A DNA stretch of 64,000 bases from Acinetobacter soli. GTDB lineage: Bacteria; Pseudomonadota; Gammaproteobacteria; Pseudomonadales; Moraxellaceae. A program made the position numbers and the translations under genes. Below, piece by piece: positions 33,790 through 45,725 of the stretch. Each line of letters starts with the position of its first letter. Position 1 is the stretch's first letter. Location of the stretch: positions 432,418 through 496,417 of the forward strand of contig NZ_BBNM01000001.1 in assembly GCF_000760595.1 (NCBI RefSeq), given 5' to 3'. The notes below the pieces were generated by a model. That model searched no databases. It was given only the letters and a program-made list of their open reading frames with translations, and was not told the DNA's origin.

Positions 33790-36700
33790 TTAAGATGCCC
33801 TAGATTTTGTGCGTCCCATTGAACGAACCAATACATACATAAACGGAATAAAGATCAGCACCAAAATGGTCCCAAACACCACACCTCCAAACACACTATA
33901 CCCGATCGCCTGACGGCTTAGCGCACCCGCGCCAGAAGAAAACATCAACGGAATCACACCTGCACCAAATGCCAGCGAGGTCATCAAAATCGGTCTTAAG
34001 CGTAGTCCAGCAGATTTCAGTGCGGCATCAAGAATACGATGCCCTTGATTTTGCAAGTTAGAGGCGTACTCCACCATCAAGATCGCATTTTTACACGACA
34101 ACCCAATGGTCGTGAGTAATGCGATTTGAAAGTAAATATCATTGGCAAAATTAAACCAAGAACTAAATAAAATGGTGCCGCCTATCCCAAGCGGAATAGC
34201 AGCCATGACGATACTCGGAATCGACCAGCTTTCATAAAGTGCTGCAAGACACAAAAAGATAAACACAACAGAAATGACATACAACCACACCGCTTGGTTA
34301 CTCGACTCGCGCTCTTGATAGGCAATGCCACTCCACGCCAATCCCACTTCTGGCATTTTATCGACCAGTTGAGTCAAACTCTGCATGGCTTGTCCCGTAC
34401 TTGCGCCGTTGCCTGCATCGGCTTCCATTTCAAGTGATGGATACCCCATAAAGCGTTCCAGCAATGGAGGAGCACCGGTCCATTCAACCTGACTAAATTG
34501 TGAAAACGGTGTCATTTGTCCTTGCGCATTTTTAACAAACCAGTAGCTTAAATCTTCGGGTTTCGAACGATATTGCATGTCACCTTGTAAATACACACGT
34601 TTGATTCGACCGCGATCAATAAAATCATTGATGTAACTGCCGCTCCACGCTGTGGAAATGGTCTGATTAATCTGTGCCACATCTAGCCCGAGTGCCATAG
34701 CCACTTTATGGTCAATCTTGATATTCAGTACGGCTTGATCGTCATTACTGCGTTTATCAATGTTGCGTAAATCCTGTGTGGCATCTTCTTGGTCTTGAAG
34801 TTGCTTAAAGGCATCCAACAGATGCTCACGGCCAAGTCCTTTTAAATCTTGCAGCCAAAATGAAATCTTGTCTGAATTACCCAATCCGCGAATCACAGAT
34901 GGCATGAGTACAAAGATACGTGCTTGATTATCCTGACTAAAATACTGCATTGCACGCTCACGAATTTTCTGCGCGCTGTTTTCACTGCCCTTTCGCTCAT
35001 CCCAGTGTTTTAAAGACACATAGGCCTGCCCCAAGTTTTGTCCTGTTCCCGAATTGTTTCGTCCTTGAATTACCATAATACCGTTCAGATTGGCTTTTTC
35101 ATGTTGCATAAAATAGTCTGAAATCTGCTTGCCAATCGCTTCGGTTTTACTCAGCGGTGTCCCCTGAGGCAAAGTAAACTGAACGCTCAATGCTCCCTGA
35201 TCTTCTTGCGGTAGAAAGCTGGTTGGCAAATTCCGATACACCCATACAAAGGTCGCGATCAGCGCCACAAAGATTACCAGCGTGATGGCTTTGGTTTGAA
35301 TACTACGCTTGGTTAAACGCAAATACTGGTCTCTAAGTTGATCCAGCTTATAATTGAACCAATGTGCCCATTTAAACTCACGTTTATGGGGCTTTAATAA
35401 GACTGCACACAGTGCTGGAGTTAAAATCAGTGCCACCATCAATGACAGCGCCATCGCTGCGACCAGCGTAATCGAAAACTGCCGGTAAATAATGCCCGTT
35501 GCACCACTAAAAAACGACATTGGAATAAAGACGGCGGTCAGTACCAAGGTAATGCCCACCAGTGCACCACTGATTTCCTGCATAGACAGGATACTGGCTT
35601 CACGTGCATCGACCTGTTGCTCATGCATCAAGCGTTCCACGTTTTCGACCACCACAATTGCATCGTCGACCAACAAACCAATCGCCAAGACCATGGCAAA
35701 TAGCGTTAAGGTATTAATGCTCATGCCCAGTACTGCCAGTACGGCAAAGGTCCCCAAGATCACAACGGGCACGGTAATGGTTGGAATGAGCGTGGCGCGC
35801 CAGTTTTGTAAAAATAGAAACATCACCAGTACCACCAGCACAATCGCCTCAAGTAACGTGCTCACCACTTGTTTGATGGATTCTTTTACAAATGGTGTGT
35901 CATCTCGTGGATACACAATAAAGTAACCATCTGGCAGATTTTTTTCGAGGCGTGCAATTTCCTGATACACCGCATCGGCGGTCTTCACCAGATTAGCACC
36001 CACTGCAAGTGATACCGACAAGCCCGCTGCCGGATAGCCATTGAGGCGGTTAAACACCTGATAGTTTTGCGCACCAATCTCGACACGTGCAATGTCTTTT
36101 AAATAGACAAAACTGCCATTATTGTTGGCTTTAACAATGATATTTTCAAACTGTTCTGGCGTTTTTAACAGCGAGCCAGATGTAACCTTGGCATTTAGGT
36201 ATTGATCGTCGGGTGCAGGTAAATCACCAATAGCACCTGCCGCCACCTGAGTATTCTGATTTTCCAGTGCAGAACGTACTTCACCAACGGTCAATTGATA
36301 ATGCTGTAATTTAATCGGATCGAGCCAGATGCGCATGGCATACTGAGAGCCGAACACATTAATTTCGCCCACGCCTTCAATGCGGCTTAAGTTCAGCTCG
36401 AAATTGTTGGTCAGATAATCTGCAATATCAATATTGCTTGATTTACCTGAGCGATCACCTAATCCCATCACCAAAAAAGAATCACTTAAGGACTTTCGAA
36501 CAATCACGCCTTGACGCTGCACATCGTCTGGAAGTCGGTTTAGAGCTCCATTGATGGCATTTTGAACTTGGACTTGGGCCTGATCTGGGTTGGTTCCTTG
36601 CTGAAAGTACAAACTAATTTGGCTGTTACCATTGGCATCACTGCTCGAACTAAAATACAGCAGATGATCAATACCCTTGATTTGCTGCTCGAGCACTTGG

Positions 36701-36888
36701 GTCACACTGTCTTCAACAGCCTGTGCATCTGCACCGCTATAACTGGTCGAAACGACAATTCGAGGCGGCGCGATATCCGGATAACGCTCGACAGGTAGAT
36801 TGAGAAGGGAAAATACGCCCACCGCCATCACAATAATTGCCAAAACTACAGCAAAAATAGGTCTATCAATAAAAAATCTGGATAGCAT
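33790..36888 (-). CDS. RND efflux transporter, inner-membrane subunit (HAE1/AcrB family)
   Basis: A 1032-residue AcrB-type proton-drug antiporter, complete. It begins MLSRFFIDRPIFAVVLAI, has the proton-relay pair in GLLVDDAIVVVENVERLM (Asp near 406/407) and the partner Lys in GLSCKNAILMVEYA (near 932), plus GNSQ/ANGN porter-domain segments. It does not look like AdeB, AdeJ or AdeG as I remember them. Unusually, no membrane-fusion-protein or outer-membrane-channel gene flanks it: mgtE lies downstream and dgkA is divergent upstream. It must recruit an adaptor encoded elsewhere. Substrates unknown. Confidence 0.88.
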   Translation of the reverse strand: MLSRFFIDRPIFAVVLAIIVMAVGVFSLLNLPVERYPDIAPPRIVVSTSYSGADAQAVEDSVTQVLEQQIKGIDHLLYFSSSSDANGNSQISLYFQQGTNPDQAQVQVQNAINGALNRLPDDVQRQGVIVRKSLSDSFLVMGLGDRSGKSSNIDIADYLTNNFELNLSRIEGVGEINVFGSQYAMRIWLDPIKLQHYQLTVGEVRSALENQNTQVAAGAIGDLPAPDDQYLNAKVTSGSLLKTPEQFENIIVKANNNGSFVYLKDIARVEIGAQNYQVFNRLNGYPAAGLSVSLAVGANLVKTADAVYQEIARLEKNLPDGYFIVYPRDDTPFVKESIKQVVSTLLEAIVLVVLVMFLFLQNWRATLIPTITVPVVILGTFAVLAVLGMSINTLTLFAMVLAIGLLVDDAIVVVENVERLMHEQQVDAREASILSMQEISGALVGITLVLTAVFIPMSFFSGATGIIYRQFSITLVAAMALSLMVALILTPALCAVLLKPHKREFKWAHWFNYKLDQLRDQYLRLTKRSIQTKAITLVIFVALIATFVWVYRNLPTSFLPQEDQGALSVQFTLPQGTPLSKTEAIGKQISDYFMQHEKANLNGIMVIQGRNNSGTGQNLGQAYVSLKHWDERKGSENSAQKIRERAMQYFSQDNQARIFVLMPSVIRGLGNSDKISFWLQDLKGLGREHLLDAFKQLQDQEDATQDLRNIDKRSNDDQAVLNIKIDHKVAMALGLDVAQINQTISTAWSGSYINDFIDRGRIKRVYLQGDMQYRSKPEDLSYWFVKNAQGQMTPFSQFSQVEWTGAPPLLERFMGYPSLEMEADAGNGASTGQAMQSLTQLVDKMPEVGLAWSGIAYQERESSNQAVWLYVISVVFIFLCLAALYESWSIPSIVMAAIPLGIGGTILFSSWFNFANDIYFQIALLTTIGLSCKNAILMVEYASNLQNQGHRILDAALKSAGLRLRPILMTSLAFGAGVIPLMFSSGAGALSRQAIGYSVFGGVVFGTILVLIFIPFMYVLVRSMGRTKSRAS

Positions 36889-37149
36889 GATGGCGTGCGC
36901 TCAAAATTGAGTGAATGACCGCAAAGATCATTCAGATTTTTAGGTACTAGCTGATACGCTGATCATCAATGAGCAACTCATGAAATACAAGCAGAATTTA
37001 CAGAATCGTGTAGTAATTTATAACTTTGGATAAATCATGAAGATTTGGTAACTATAAGGCTAGTTTGGATATTTGAAAATTTGGTTGTCTTAATTGTTTC
37101 TTAAGCCAATTCCCTTAACTTTAGAGCAAATTTAATTGCTTAAAACGTT

Positions 37150-37527
37150 ATGACTCCCTATTCCCCATTTAAAGGTAAACAAGGCTTAAAACGTATTTTC
37201 AATGCAACAGGCTACTCGGTGGCAGGCTTTAAATCTGCATTTCGACTAGAAGCGGCATTTCGACAAATTATCTTGCTGAATATTGTGCTGGGAATCATCA
37301 ATTTCAGTTTGCACTTAAGTGCGCTCGAACATGCAATTTTACTGATTGTGGGACTACTGGCCATTATTGTCGAACTCTTTAATTCGGCCATTGAAGCAGT
37401 GGTTGACCGGATTTCTTTAGAGCGCCATGAACTATCCAAAAATGCCAAGGACATGGGTAGTGCTGCACAGTGTGTTGCGCTCATCATGATTGCCGCGACA
37501 TGGGCGATTATTTTATTTTGGACATAA
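37150..37527 (+). CDS. dgkA: Diacylglycerol kinase DgkA
   Basis: A 125-residue small integral membrane kinase that recycles diacylglycerol to phosphatidate. Three membrane segments and the catalytic region are clear: EAAFRQ (34-39) and VELFNSAIEAVVDRISLERHELSKNAKDMGSAAQ (about 77-110), with the invariant Glu, Asn and Asp residues. Normal length. The ribosome-binding site is weak. It is divergent from the RND gene and monocistronic; a possible weak hairpin (ACCATG/CATGGT) follows its stop. Confidence 0.92.
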   Translation: MTPYSPFKGKQGLKRIFNATGYSVAGFKSAFRLEAAFRQIILLNIVLGIINFSLHLSALEHAILLIVGLLAIIVELFNSAIEAVVDRISLERHELSKNAKDMGSAAQCVALIMIAATWAIILFWT

Positions 37528-37719
37528 AAAAACCATGCTTATCCAGGAATAAACATGGTGAAAACCAGAAACTACAGCCTTTGTTTCTGAGTTAAGAATA
37601 AGCATTGAAACTTAAAATTAAATTAATCCACGGCTAAAAATTGATTTTTTAAGCACATTCATCATCAAATTGTGGTTTTTTAGTTGATTCTCTATCTTAA
37701 AGCTAAAACATCATTATAA

Positions 37720-37751
37720 AAAAAGACCGTGAGCAGGCTCACGGTCTTTTT
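37720..37751 (-). terminator. Terminator of the groESL operon
   Basis: A 15-bp stem AAAAAGACCGTGAGC / GCTCACGGTCTTTTT with a 2-nt core (AG), 46 bp beyond the groEL stop. Confidence 0.88.
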
Positions 37752-37796
37752 AGATATTCAATCCCGATTGTATTTAAAATCGGAATGCGGTCGATA

Positions 37797-39434
<1,638 letters not shown>

Positions 39435-39495
39435 CTACTCCAATTTTTTCTATCAATGCTTGATCTGATTTATCAATGAGTGGTTAATGCGCAAA

Positions 39496-39786
39496 TTAGC
39501 CTTCAAGAACAGCTAAAATGTCAGATTCTTTCATGATTAAGAATTCGTCACCATTTACTTTCACAGTTGTACCTGCATAAGTACCGAATAACACTTTGTC
39601 GCCTACTTTTACGTCAAGTGCACGAACGCCGTTATCCGTAATTTGACCATTACCTACTGCAATGACTTCACCTTGAGCCGGTTTTTCAGCAGCAGAACCT
39701 GGCAATAAAATTCCGCCAGCCGTTTTTGTTTCTTCTTCAACACGACGAATTACTACACGGTCATGTAATGGACGAATGTTGCTCAT
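39496..39786 (-). CDS. groES: Co-chaperonin GroES
   Basis: The 96-residue lid of GroEL: starts [15 protein letters not shown], has the mobile loop [16 protein letters not shown] (about 17-32) and the terminal [14 protein letters not shown] sequence [10 protein letters not shown]. The frame extends four codons further, but ATG 39786 with GGAG at 6 nt is the correct start. It is followed by groEL after 64 bp. Confidence 0.97.
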   Translation of the reverse strand: MSNIRPLHDRVVIRRVEEETKTAGGILLPGSAAEKPAQGEVIAVGNGQITDNGVRALDVKVGDKVLFGTYAGTTVKVNGDEFLIMKESDILAVLEG

Positions 39787-39851
39787 AAATAACTCCATCA
39801 GACTAAGTCTATTTTAATAAATGATGTTTGCTGTCATTCTTCCTAAAGCAA

Positions 39852-39907
39852 TCATCAAAATGAATTTGATGACACTTTTGTGGGGATGGAAAAAACGGCT
39901 TCAAGGG
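39852..39907 (-). promoter_or_regulatory. Sigma32-type heat-shock promoter of groESL with a 5' hairpin
   Basis: Read leftwards, CCCTTGAAG (39907-39899), 13 bp and CCCCACAA (39885-39878) match the sigma32 consensus CTTGAA-N13/17-CCCCAT. Just downstream, TCATCAAA/TTTGATGA (39852-39872, 5-nt spacer) would form a hairpin at the extreme 5' end of the mRNA. It is not a CIRCE element. Confidence 0.75.
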
Positions 39908-39950
39908 CAAAAAAGAAAAAAAAATGAATTTTTGTATTTTTTTTAAACAC

Positions 39951-40742
39951 TCATTTGTGATCTGACAGCTTTTCAATCGGTGCAGGCTGTAAAACAAACT
40001 GACGTAAGTTGGAATCAAACCAATAATGCTGAACCTGACCATCTTTAAAAATCACGTTAAAGCTGTTGGGTAAACTTTTATAAAGTCGATAAGACGTCGC
40101 TGTGCCAGCATGAATGTCATAAACCGGATGCGCTGCCTGCAAATCATAAATCTGATTCAAATCATATACCGCAGTTTTATGCAGATGTCCGTGGAGCACA
40201 CCAAACAAGCCACTTTTACTCCAGTTATTCAGCGCCATTCTGCCGAGCACCGGACAATCTTTAATACCGTGCGGTTCATCGGGTGGTGTATAAAAGGGCT
40301 GATGCAAGGTGACCAGCTTAAGCTTATGGGCAGGGCCGCGTTTAAGCAGCTCATTGGTTTTTTGAATTTGTTCTAGCGAAATATAGCCACGGGTATGATA
40401 GCGACGCCGAATACTATTCACACCAATGACATAAAAATGCTCGGTTTCAATAGTCGGCTCAAGTGCGCCGAAGAAAAACTGATAGCGAACAAATGGAGAA
40501 AAAAAACGGTTCCACAAATGGTACAGCGGAATATCGTGGTTGCCGGGAATAACCATATAAGGAATACCCAGACTATCGAGAAATTGCTTGCACGAATAAA
40601 ACTGCGTAAAGCGGGCACGTTGGGTCAGATCACCACTTACTACTATGACTTCCGGCTCATGCTCCCGACAAAAAGCAGCAATGGCATCTAGACACTCTTG
40701 TTTCTCGGTACCAAAGTGTAAATCAGACAGATGCAGCAGCAT
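39951..40742 (-). CDS. Calcineurin-like metallophosphoesterase (CpdA-type)
   Basis: A 263-residue phosphodiesterase fold with all five metal-binding motifs: DLHFG (7-11), GDLT (37-40), GNHD (67-70), a His in TLHQPF and GHLH near 185. This set is typical of class III cyclic-nucleotide or lipid-headgroup phosphodiesterases. The gene overlaps the end of the lipid kinase gene by 20 bp, so the two are translationally coupled and probably act on related membrane-lipid or nucleotide substrates. UDP-diacylglucosamine hydrolase-like activity is an alternative. Confidence 0.85.
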   Translation of the reverse strand: MLLHLSDLHFGTEKQECLDAIAAFCREHEPEVIVVSGDLTQRARFTQFYSCKQFLDSLGIPYMVIPGNHDIPLYHLWNRFFSPFVRYQFFFGALEPTIETEHFYVIGVNSIRRRYHTRGYISLEQIQKTNELLKRGPAHKLKLVTLHQPFYTPPDEPHGIKDCPVLGRMALNNWSKSGLFGVLHGHLHKTAVYDLNQIYDLQAAHPVYDIHAGTATSYRLYKSLPNSFNVIFKDGQVQHYWFDSNLRQFVLQPAPIEKLSDHK

Positions 40743-41667
40743 GAGGCACCATAATAGTTAAGGCATTTTTTTTCACGGTAAAAGTTAAAGGTGTCGTCAA
40801 CTCTTCAATTTCTCCATCAATGGCGATTTTTAATTTTTTACGCTTACAATCGACGACTACGCGATCTGCACTAAAGCTGTATACATCTTTGGCCTGCTCG
40901 AGCGCACCGCGAATCAATTGATAGAGCATTTTAAAAAGACTGGTCTTATCGCTTTTGGCCAGCACTACACCTGCGACTCGCCCCTGCGCCGCGCATTCTG
41001 CGATTTGCAGATTCATTTCTTTGAGTTGAAGCTGATTATTACCAAAGAAGATCAATGGCGTTTTGACAGGATAAAGGTGGTCATCCACTTTAATCGATAA
41101 TTTGAGCTCTTTACGATCACGAATGAGTACATCTAAAGCCGAAGTGTATGCATTTAAAGGTAAACGTCCAAAACGCTGATTATACATTTCACGCTTTTGA
41201 ATAAATAAGGGATACAACCCCAAACTGGCATTGTTCAAATAAATACGATCATTGACACTTGCCACATGTACCGATCGTTGGGCACCTGTTGCGATCACCT
41301 CGGCGGCTTGAATCAGATCAAGCGGTATATCGAGAACGCGTGCCACATAATTGAATGTACCGAGCGGCAAGATTCCCATTGCAAGCCCGGTATCGACCAG
41401 CTTGGTTGCCACCGCATTAAGTGTACCATCTCCACCAGCCGCAACCACTACTCCCTCATACCCAGTACGGTCTGAGGTTTGATGACGTTCGAGTACATTC
41501 GACATGAGCGTATTAAACGACATGTCATGTTCCAGCTCAAAAACCTGAATCTCAAAATCATAATGAGTAAAGAGTGTCATGATTTGTTCATATACCCCCT
41601 CATTATCACTTGCATGAAATCCAGATTTTCCGTTATAAATGATGGAGAGTGGTTTTAATTTAGCCAT
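40723..41667 (-). CDS. Diacylglycerol/lipid kinase family protein (YegS-like)
   Basis: A 314-residue DAGK-catalytic-domain protein. The nucleotide motif AAGGDGTLNAVA lies at 76-87, the second family motif GILPLGTFNYVARVLDIP follows, and the C-terminal beta domain ends in the IDGEIEELTTPLTFTV segment. The frame opens at 41721; MAKLKPLSIIYNGKSG at 41667 gives the standard N-terminus, although its ribosome-binding site is poor. It phosphorylates a lipid alcohol at the inner membrane. First of a two-gene unit with the phosphoesterase. Confidence 0.85.
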   Translation of the reverse strand: MAKLKPLSIIYNGKSGFHASDNEGVYEQIMTLFTHYDFEIQVFELEHDMSFNTLMSNVLERHQTSDRTGYEGVVVAAGGDGTLNAVATKLVDTGLAMGILPLGTFNYVARVLDIPLDLIQAAEVIATGAQRSVHVASVNDRIYLNNASLGLYPLFIQKREMYNQRFGRLPLNAYTSALDVLIRDRKELKLSIKVDDHLYPVKTPLIFFGNNQLQLKEMNLQIAECAAQGRVAGVVLAKSDKTSLFKMLYQLIRGALEQAKDVYSFSADRVVVDCKRKKLKIAIDGEIEELTTPLTFTVKKNALTIMVPHAAASV

Positions 41668-42065
41668 ACGTTTTAATATGTCAAACAGTGGACATACTTT
41701 ATTTTTGAATACAAAATACACAAATAAAAGCGCTTTTATGTAATTTTTGAATGGTGATCATTTATTTTATCAATAATATATATTAGTCAAATCCGCCATA
41801 TAAAATCATGATATGCAAATTTATTTTATAAATAAATAGTCTCTATTTCTTTATAAAATACCAAAAACACCCCCTAAAAATAACTTAAAATATTGATTTA
41901 CAACAAATTAAACAAAAATACTCCCCAAAACCCCTGTATAGTCTTTAGTCTTATTTTTTTTAGTGATTTATGCTTTAATAGCGCCACTTTTTTGACTTCG
42001 TCTCTTTTGTTGTACCACAACCAAAGGGAATTGTACGTTGTACACATTTTAGAATAGGCCTCACC
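41668..42065. other. AT-rich divergent region upstream of pckG
   Basis: About 400 bp holding the promoters of the lipid-kinase gene and pckG. TATAGT at 41937-41942 could be a -10 but lacks a clear -35. Three TTGTAC hexamers lie just before pckG (separate entry). No coding frame with support. Confidence 0.45.
42010..42043 (+). promoter_or_regulatory. Triple TTGTAC repeat in the pckG leader
   Basis: TTGTAC occurs at 42010, 42031 and 42038, 23-56 bp before the pckG ATG. The cluster could be a regulator or mRNA element controlling gluconeogenesis; no known factor is assigned. Confidence 0.3.
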
Positions 42066-43895
42066 ATGACCCAAGTGAACGCACCTGAATTCGTTCGTCA
42101 TCCTAAGCTTATTGCATGGGTTGAAGAAATTGCAAAATTGACCAAGCCTGCAAAAATCGAGTGGTGTGACGGTAGCGAGGAAGAATATCAACGTCTGATC
42201 GACTTGATGATCGCAAACGGCACCATGCAACCGCTCAACCAAGAAAAACACCCAGGTTCTTATCTTGCAAATTCTGACCCATCAGATGTTGCTCGTGTAG
42301 AAGATCGCACGTTCATCTGCTCTGAAAAGCAAGAAGATGCTGGTGCAACAAATAACTGGGAAGCGCCCGCAGTAATGCGTGAAAAGCTAAACGGTCTATT
42401 TGATGGTTCAATGGAAGGCCGCACCATGTATGTGGTTCCATTTTCAATGGGTCCATTAGGCAGTCATATTGCGCAGATCGGTATTGAATTGACTGATTCT
42501 CCTTATGTTGCAGTCAGCATGCGTAAAATGGCGCGTATGGGTAAAGCGGTTTACGATGTATTAGGCACTGACGGTCAATACGTTCCATGTGTTCACACTG
42601 TAGGTGCACCACTTACAGAAGGTCAAAAAGATGTTGCATGGCCATGCAACCCTGAAAAATATATTGTGCATTATCCAGAAACCCGTGAAATCTGGTCATT
42701 TGGTTCAGGTTACGGCGGTAACGCACTTCTAGGTAAAAAATGTCTTGCGCTTCGTATTGCTTCGGCAATGGGCCGTGAGCAAGGCTGGTTAGCAGAACAC
42801 ATGCTGATTTTAGGTGTGACGAATCCACAAGGCGAAAAACACTACATCGCTGCGGCATTCCCGTCTGCATGTGGTAAAACCAACTTCGCAATGCTCATTC
42901 CACCAGCAGGCTACGAAGGCTGGAAAATCGAAACCGTAGGTGACGATATCGCATGGATTAAACCAGGCGAAGATGGTCGTTTATACGCGATTAACCCAGA
43001 AGCAGGTTTCTTTGGTGTTGCACCAGGCACCAATACCAAAACCAATCCAAACTGTATGGCAACCTTGCATAAAGACGTGATCTATACCAACGTTGCAGTT
43101 ACAGAAGACGGTCAAGTATGGTGGGAAGGTCTTTCTAAAGAAGTTCCAGCTAACTTAACGAACTGGAAAGGCCAGCCACACGTTGCGGGTGAAAAAGCTG
43201 CACATCCAAATGCGCGCTTTACCGTATCTGCTGGTCAATGCCCTTCTATTGATGCTGACTGGGAAAATCCAGCGGGCGTGCCAATTTCTGCATTCATTTT
43301 CGGCGGTCGCCGTGCGGATACAGTGCCGTTGGTTTCTGAAGCATTTGACTGGGTAGATGGTGTTTATAAAGCAGCAACTATGGGCTCTGAAACAACTGCC
43401 GCAGCTGTCGGTCAACAAGGTATCGTTCGCCGTGATCCGTTTGCGATGCTTCCGTTTGCAGGTTACAACATGGCAGACTACTTCGACCACTGGTTACAAC
43501 TTGGTCAAGAAGTTGGCGAAAAAGCTGAAGCAGCTGGTAACAAGCTACCAAAAATCTTTAACGTAAACTGGTTCCGTCGTGATGCTGAAGGCAACTTTGT
43601 ATGGCCTGGCTTTGGTCAGAACATGCGTGTACTTGAGTGGATGATCGACCGTGTTGAAGGCCGTGCAAATGCAGTTGAAACTGCTATCGGCTACGTACCA
43701 ACTTACGATGACTTGAACTGGACTGGCACAGACTTCTCTAAAGAAGAGTTTGATCTTGTCACAGCTCAAAGCAAAGATCAGTGGATTACAGAGATTGAAA
43801 GCCACACTGAATTGTTCAATAAACTTGGTGAACGTCTTCCAAAAGCATTGAAAGAACGTCAAAACCAGTTACTTGAAGCAGTAAAAAAGAGCTAA
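42066..43895 (+). CDS. pckG: GTP-dependent phosphoenolpyruvate carboxykinase
   Basis: A 609-residue GTP-type PEPCK that converts oxaloacetate to PEP for gluconeogenesis. The P-loop variant [12 protein letters not shown] begins at about 265; the Mn2+/substrate segments ([23 protein letters not shown]) and the GTP-family segment [15 protein letters not shown] are clear. Its presence fits an organism that lives on organic acids, in line with the prp and tcu loci of this window. It is monocistronic, with the terminator right after it shared with glpD. Confidence 0.96.
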   Translation: MTQVNAPEFVRHPKLIAWVEEIAKLTKPAKIEWCDGSEEEYQRLIDLMIANGTMQPLNQEKHPGSYLANSDPSDVARVEDRTFICSEKQEDAGATNNWEAPAVMREKLNGLFDGSMEGRTMYVVPFSMGPLGSHIAQIGIELTDSPYVAVSMRKMARMGKAVYDVLGTDGQYVPCVHTVGAPLTEGQKDVAWPCNPEKYIVHYPETREIWSFGSGYGGNALLGKKCLALRIASAMGREQGWLAEHMLILGVTNPQGEKHYIAAAFPSACGKTNFAMLIPPAGYEGWKIETVGDDIAWIKPGEDGRLYAINPEAGFFGVAPGTNTKTNPNCMATLHKDVIYTNVAVTEDGQVWWEGLSKEVPANLTNWKGQPHVAGEKAAHPNARFTVSAGQCPSIDADWENPAGVPISAFIFGGRRADTVPLVSEAFDWVDGVYKAATMGSETTAAAVGQQGIVRRDPFAMLPFAGYNMADYFDHWLQLGQEVGEKAEAAGNKLPKIFNVNWFRRDAEGNFVWPGFGQNMRVLEWMIDRVEGRANAVETAIGYVPTYDDLNWTGTDFSKEEFDLVTAQSKDQWITEIESHTELFNKLGERLPKALKERQNQLLEAVKKS

Positions 43896-43907
43896 TCTAG
43901 CTTAGAT

Positions 43908-43936
43908 AAAAAAGGTCACATCTGTGGCCTTTTTTA
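43908..43936. terminator. Bidirectional terminator between pckG and glpD
   Basis: AAAAAAGGTCACA / TGTGGCCTTTTTT (one G-T pair) around TC, T-runs on both strands. Confidence 0.85.
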
Positions 43937-43998
43937 TTTTCTACTCAATGCTCAATGAATTAGATTGTATTTGATTATTTATTTGTACGAATATAGAG

Positions 43999-45519
43999 TT
44001 AAGCAATCAATCCTGTTGTGTATCCCATACGGTTCATCATGTAATCTTCAAGAATACGTTTTTCTGTACTACCAACGTGATAACCCAGTTTTGTTCTGCG
44101 CCATAGTAGATCATCAACTGTCTGCACCCACTCCACCCGAATCAAATAATCAACCTCAACCCGATACAACTCATCAGCAAAATGCTCTCCCATATCCTCC
44201 AATTTGGCCACTCCCTCAAGCAGTTTCCAAACACGTGTACCATAGGTCGATGCCCAGCGTTTAGCCAATGTTGGTGATATCCCTTTCACACGGCGCTGAA
44301 TAGCTGCTGCAAGCGTAACCTTCGATTTAAAGTGCTCTCCACCTGGCAGAGGTTCAGTCTTGGTCCAAGCAGGTGCCATATGCTTAAAATACGGTTTTAG
44401 GCGTGTCATGGCAGACTCGGCCAGCATACGGTAAGTGGTCAGCTTGCCGCCAAATACAGATAACAGCGGTGCATTTGGGGCGATCATCTGTAGTGCAAGC
44501 GTATAATCACGCGTAATGGCAGATGGCTGGTCAGATTCATCATCGCACAACGGGCGTACACCCGAAAAATGCTCAACAATATCTTCTTTCGTAATTGGCT
44601 TTTTAAAATGTGCATTGACCACCTCCATTAAATAATCTGTCTCACTCGAGGTGATTTCAACTTGATCCAAATGCTGCGTATAAAGCTGGTCGGTTGTTCC
44701 AATTAATGTAAATTCATTCAGATAGGGAATGGTAAACACAATCCGGCGATCATTATTTTGCAAAATATAAGCATGATCCCCTTCATACAATCTTTTGACA
44801 ACTAAATGGCTGCCTTGTACCTGCCGGATCTTATACGGTGAGGGTTGATCAAGCTGCGTTTTAATAAATTCTTCGACCCAAGGCCCCGTTGCATTGACCA
44901 ACGCTTTGGCACGGATTTGAAAGTATCCTTTTGCACCCTGTAACGAAAGCACCCATACCCCCTCCACAACCTCGGCACAGACACAGCGGGTACGAGTCAT
45001 CAGCTCTGCCCCATGCTCTCTGGCTTGCATCGCATTTAAAATTACCAAACGACTGTCGTCTACAGCACAATCAGAATACTCAAACCCCAAACAAATTTCC
45101 GGAATTAAGGGGCTACTGGCATTCATATGAATTTTTTTGGAGGCCGCCAACGTTTCACGCTTGCCTAAATAGTCATACAAGAACAAGCCTGAACGAATCA
45201 GCCATGCAGGGCGTAAATGCGGCCGATGTGGCATAACAAAACGTAGAGGCCACACAATATGCGGTGCCTTACGCATCAATACTTCACGCTCAGCAAGCGC
45301 TTCATGTACCAATCGAAATTCATAGTGCTCAAGATAACGCAGACCACCATGAATTAATTTACTGCTAGCAGAAGAGGTATGACTGGCAAAATCATCTTTC
45401 TCACACAAAAAGACCGACAGACCGCGTCCCGCAGCATCGTTGGCAATTCCCACACCATTAATGCCACCGCCTATCACTGCAATGTCGTACAACGGAAGCG
45501 AATTTTCTATGTTCATCAT
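43999..45519 (-). CDS. glpD: Aerobic glycerol-3-phosphate dehydrogenase GlpD
   Basis: A 506-residue flavoprotein that oxidises glycerol-3-phosphate to DHAP at the inner membrane and passes electrons to quinone. FAD motif IAVIGGGINGVGIANDAAGRG is near the start, followed by the family block TSSASSKLIHGGLRYLEHYEFRLV. The frame runs to 45624, but only ATG 45519 (or 45516) after AGGCGGGG makes sense. glpK and glpF are not adjacent, so the gene here may chiefly serve phospholipid-derived G3P. Confidence 0.93.
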   Translation of the reverse strand: MMNIENSLPLYDIAVIGGGINGVGIANDAAGRGLSVFLCEKDDFASHTSSASSKLIHGGLRYLEHYEFRLVHEALAEREVLMRKAPHIVWPLRFVMPHRPHLRPAWLIRSGLFLYDYLGKRETLAASKKIHMNASSPLIPEICLGFEYSDCAVDDSRLVILNAMQAREHGAELMTRTRCVCAEVVEGVWVLSLQGAKGYFQIRAKALVNATGPWVEEFIKTQLDQPSPYKIRQVQGSHLVVKRLYEGDHAYILQNNDRRIVFTIPYLNEFTLIGTTDQLYTQHLDQVEITSSETDYLMEVVNAHFKKPITKEDIVEHFSGVRPLCDDESDQPSAITRDYTLALQMIAPNAPLLSVFGGKLTTYRMLAESAMTRLKPYFKHMAPAWTKTEPLPGGEHFKSKVTLAAAIQRRVKGISPTLAKRWASTYGTRVWKLLEGVAKLEDMGEHFADELYRVEVDYLIRVEWVQTVDDLLWRRTKLGYHVGSTEKRILEDYMMNRMGYTTGLIA

Positions 45520-45725
45520 CCCCGCCTTTTTGTGATTTTTATTTTTAACGTTAACAAAAAACATCCAAATTGGAAAGCCAGACGGCCAGATTTTCACACG
45601 GCACAACCCACCAAACGTGTACACTTTTTATGTGATGTAAAGTCCAGCGGATTCACCCCGCTTCAGACACCACGTTATGCTTAAAACTATGCGATACTAA
45701 CCACAATAAGAGAAGGATGAATTTC

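Noticed and set aside
33790..36888. AdeB, AdeJ or AdeG assignment
   Set aside because: The N-terminal sequence differs from all three as remembered, and the partner genes of those operons are missing.
39852..39872. CIRCE operator for HrcA
   Set aside because: The sequence does not fit TTAGCACTC-N9-GAGTGCTAA.
42066..43895. Long antisense frames inside pckG, groEL, acnD, carB and other genes
   Set aside because: They are complementary-strand shadows of strongly coding genes without ribosome-binding sites or recognisable domains.
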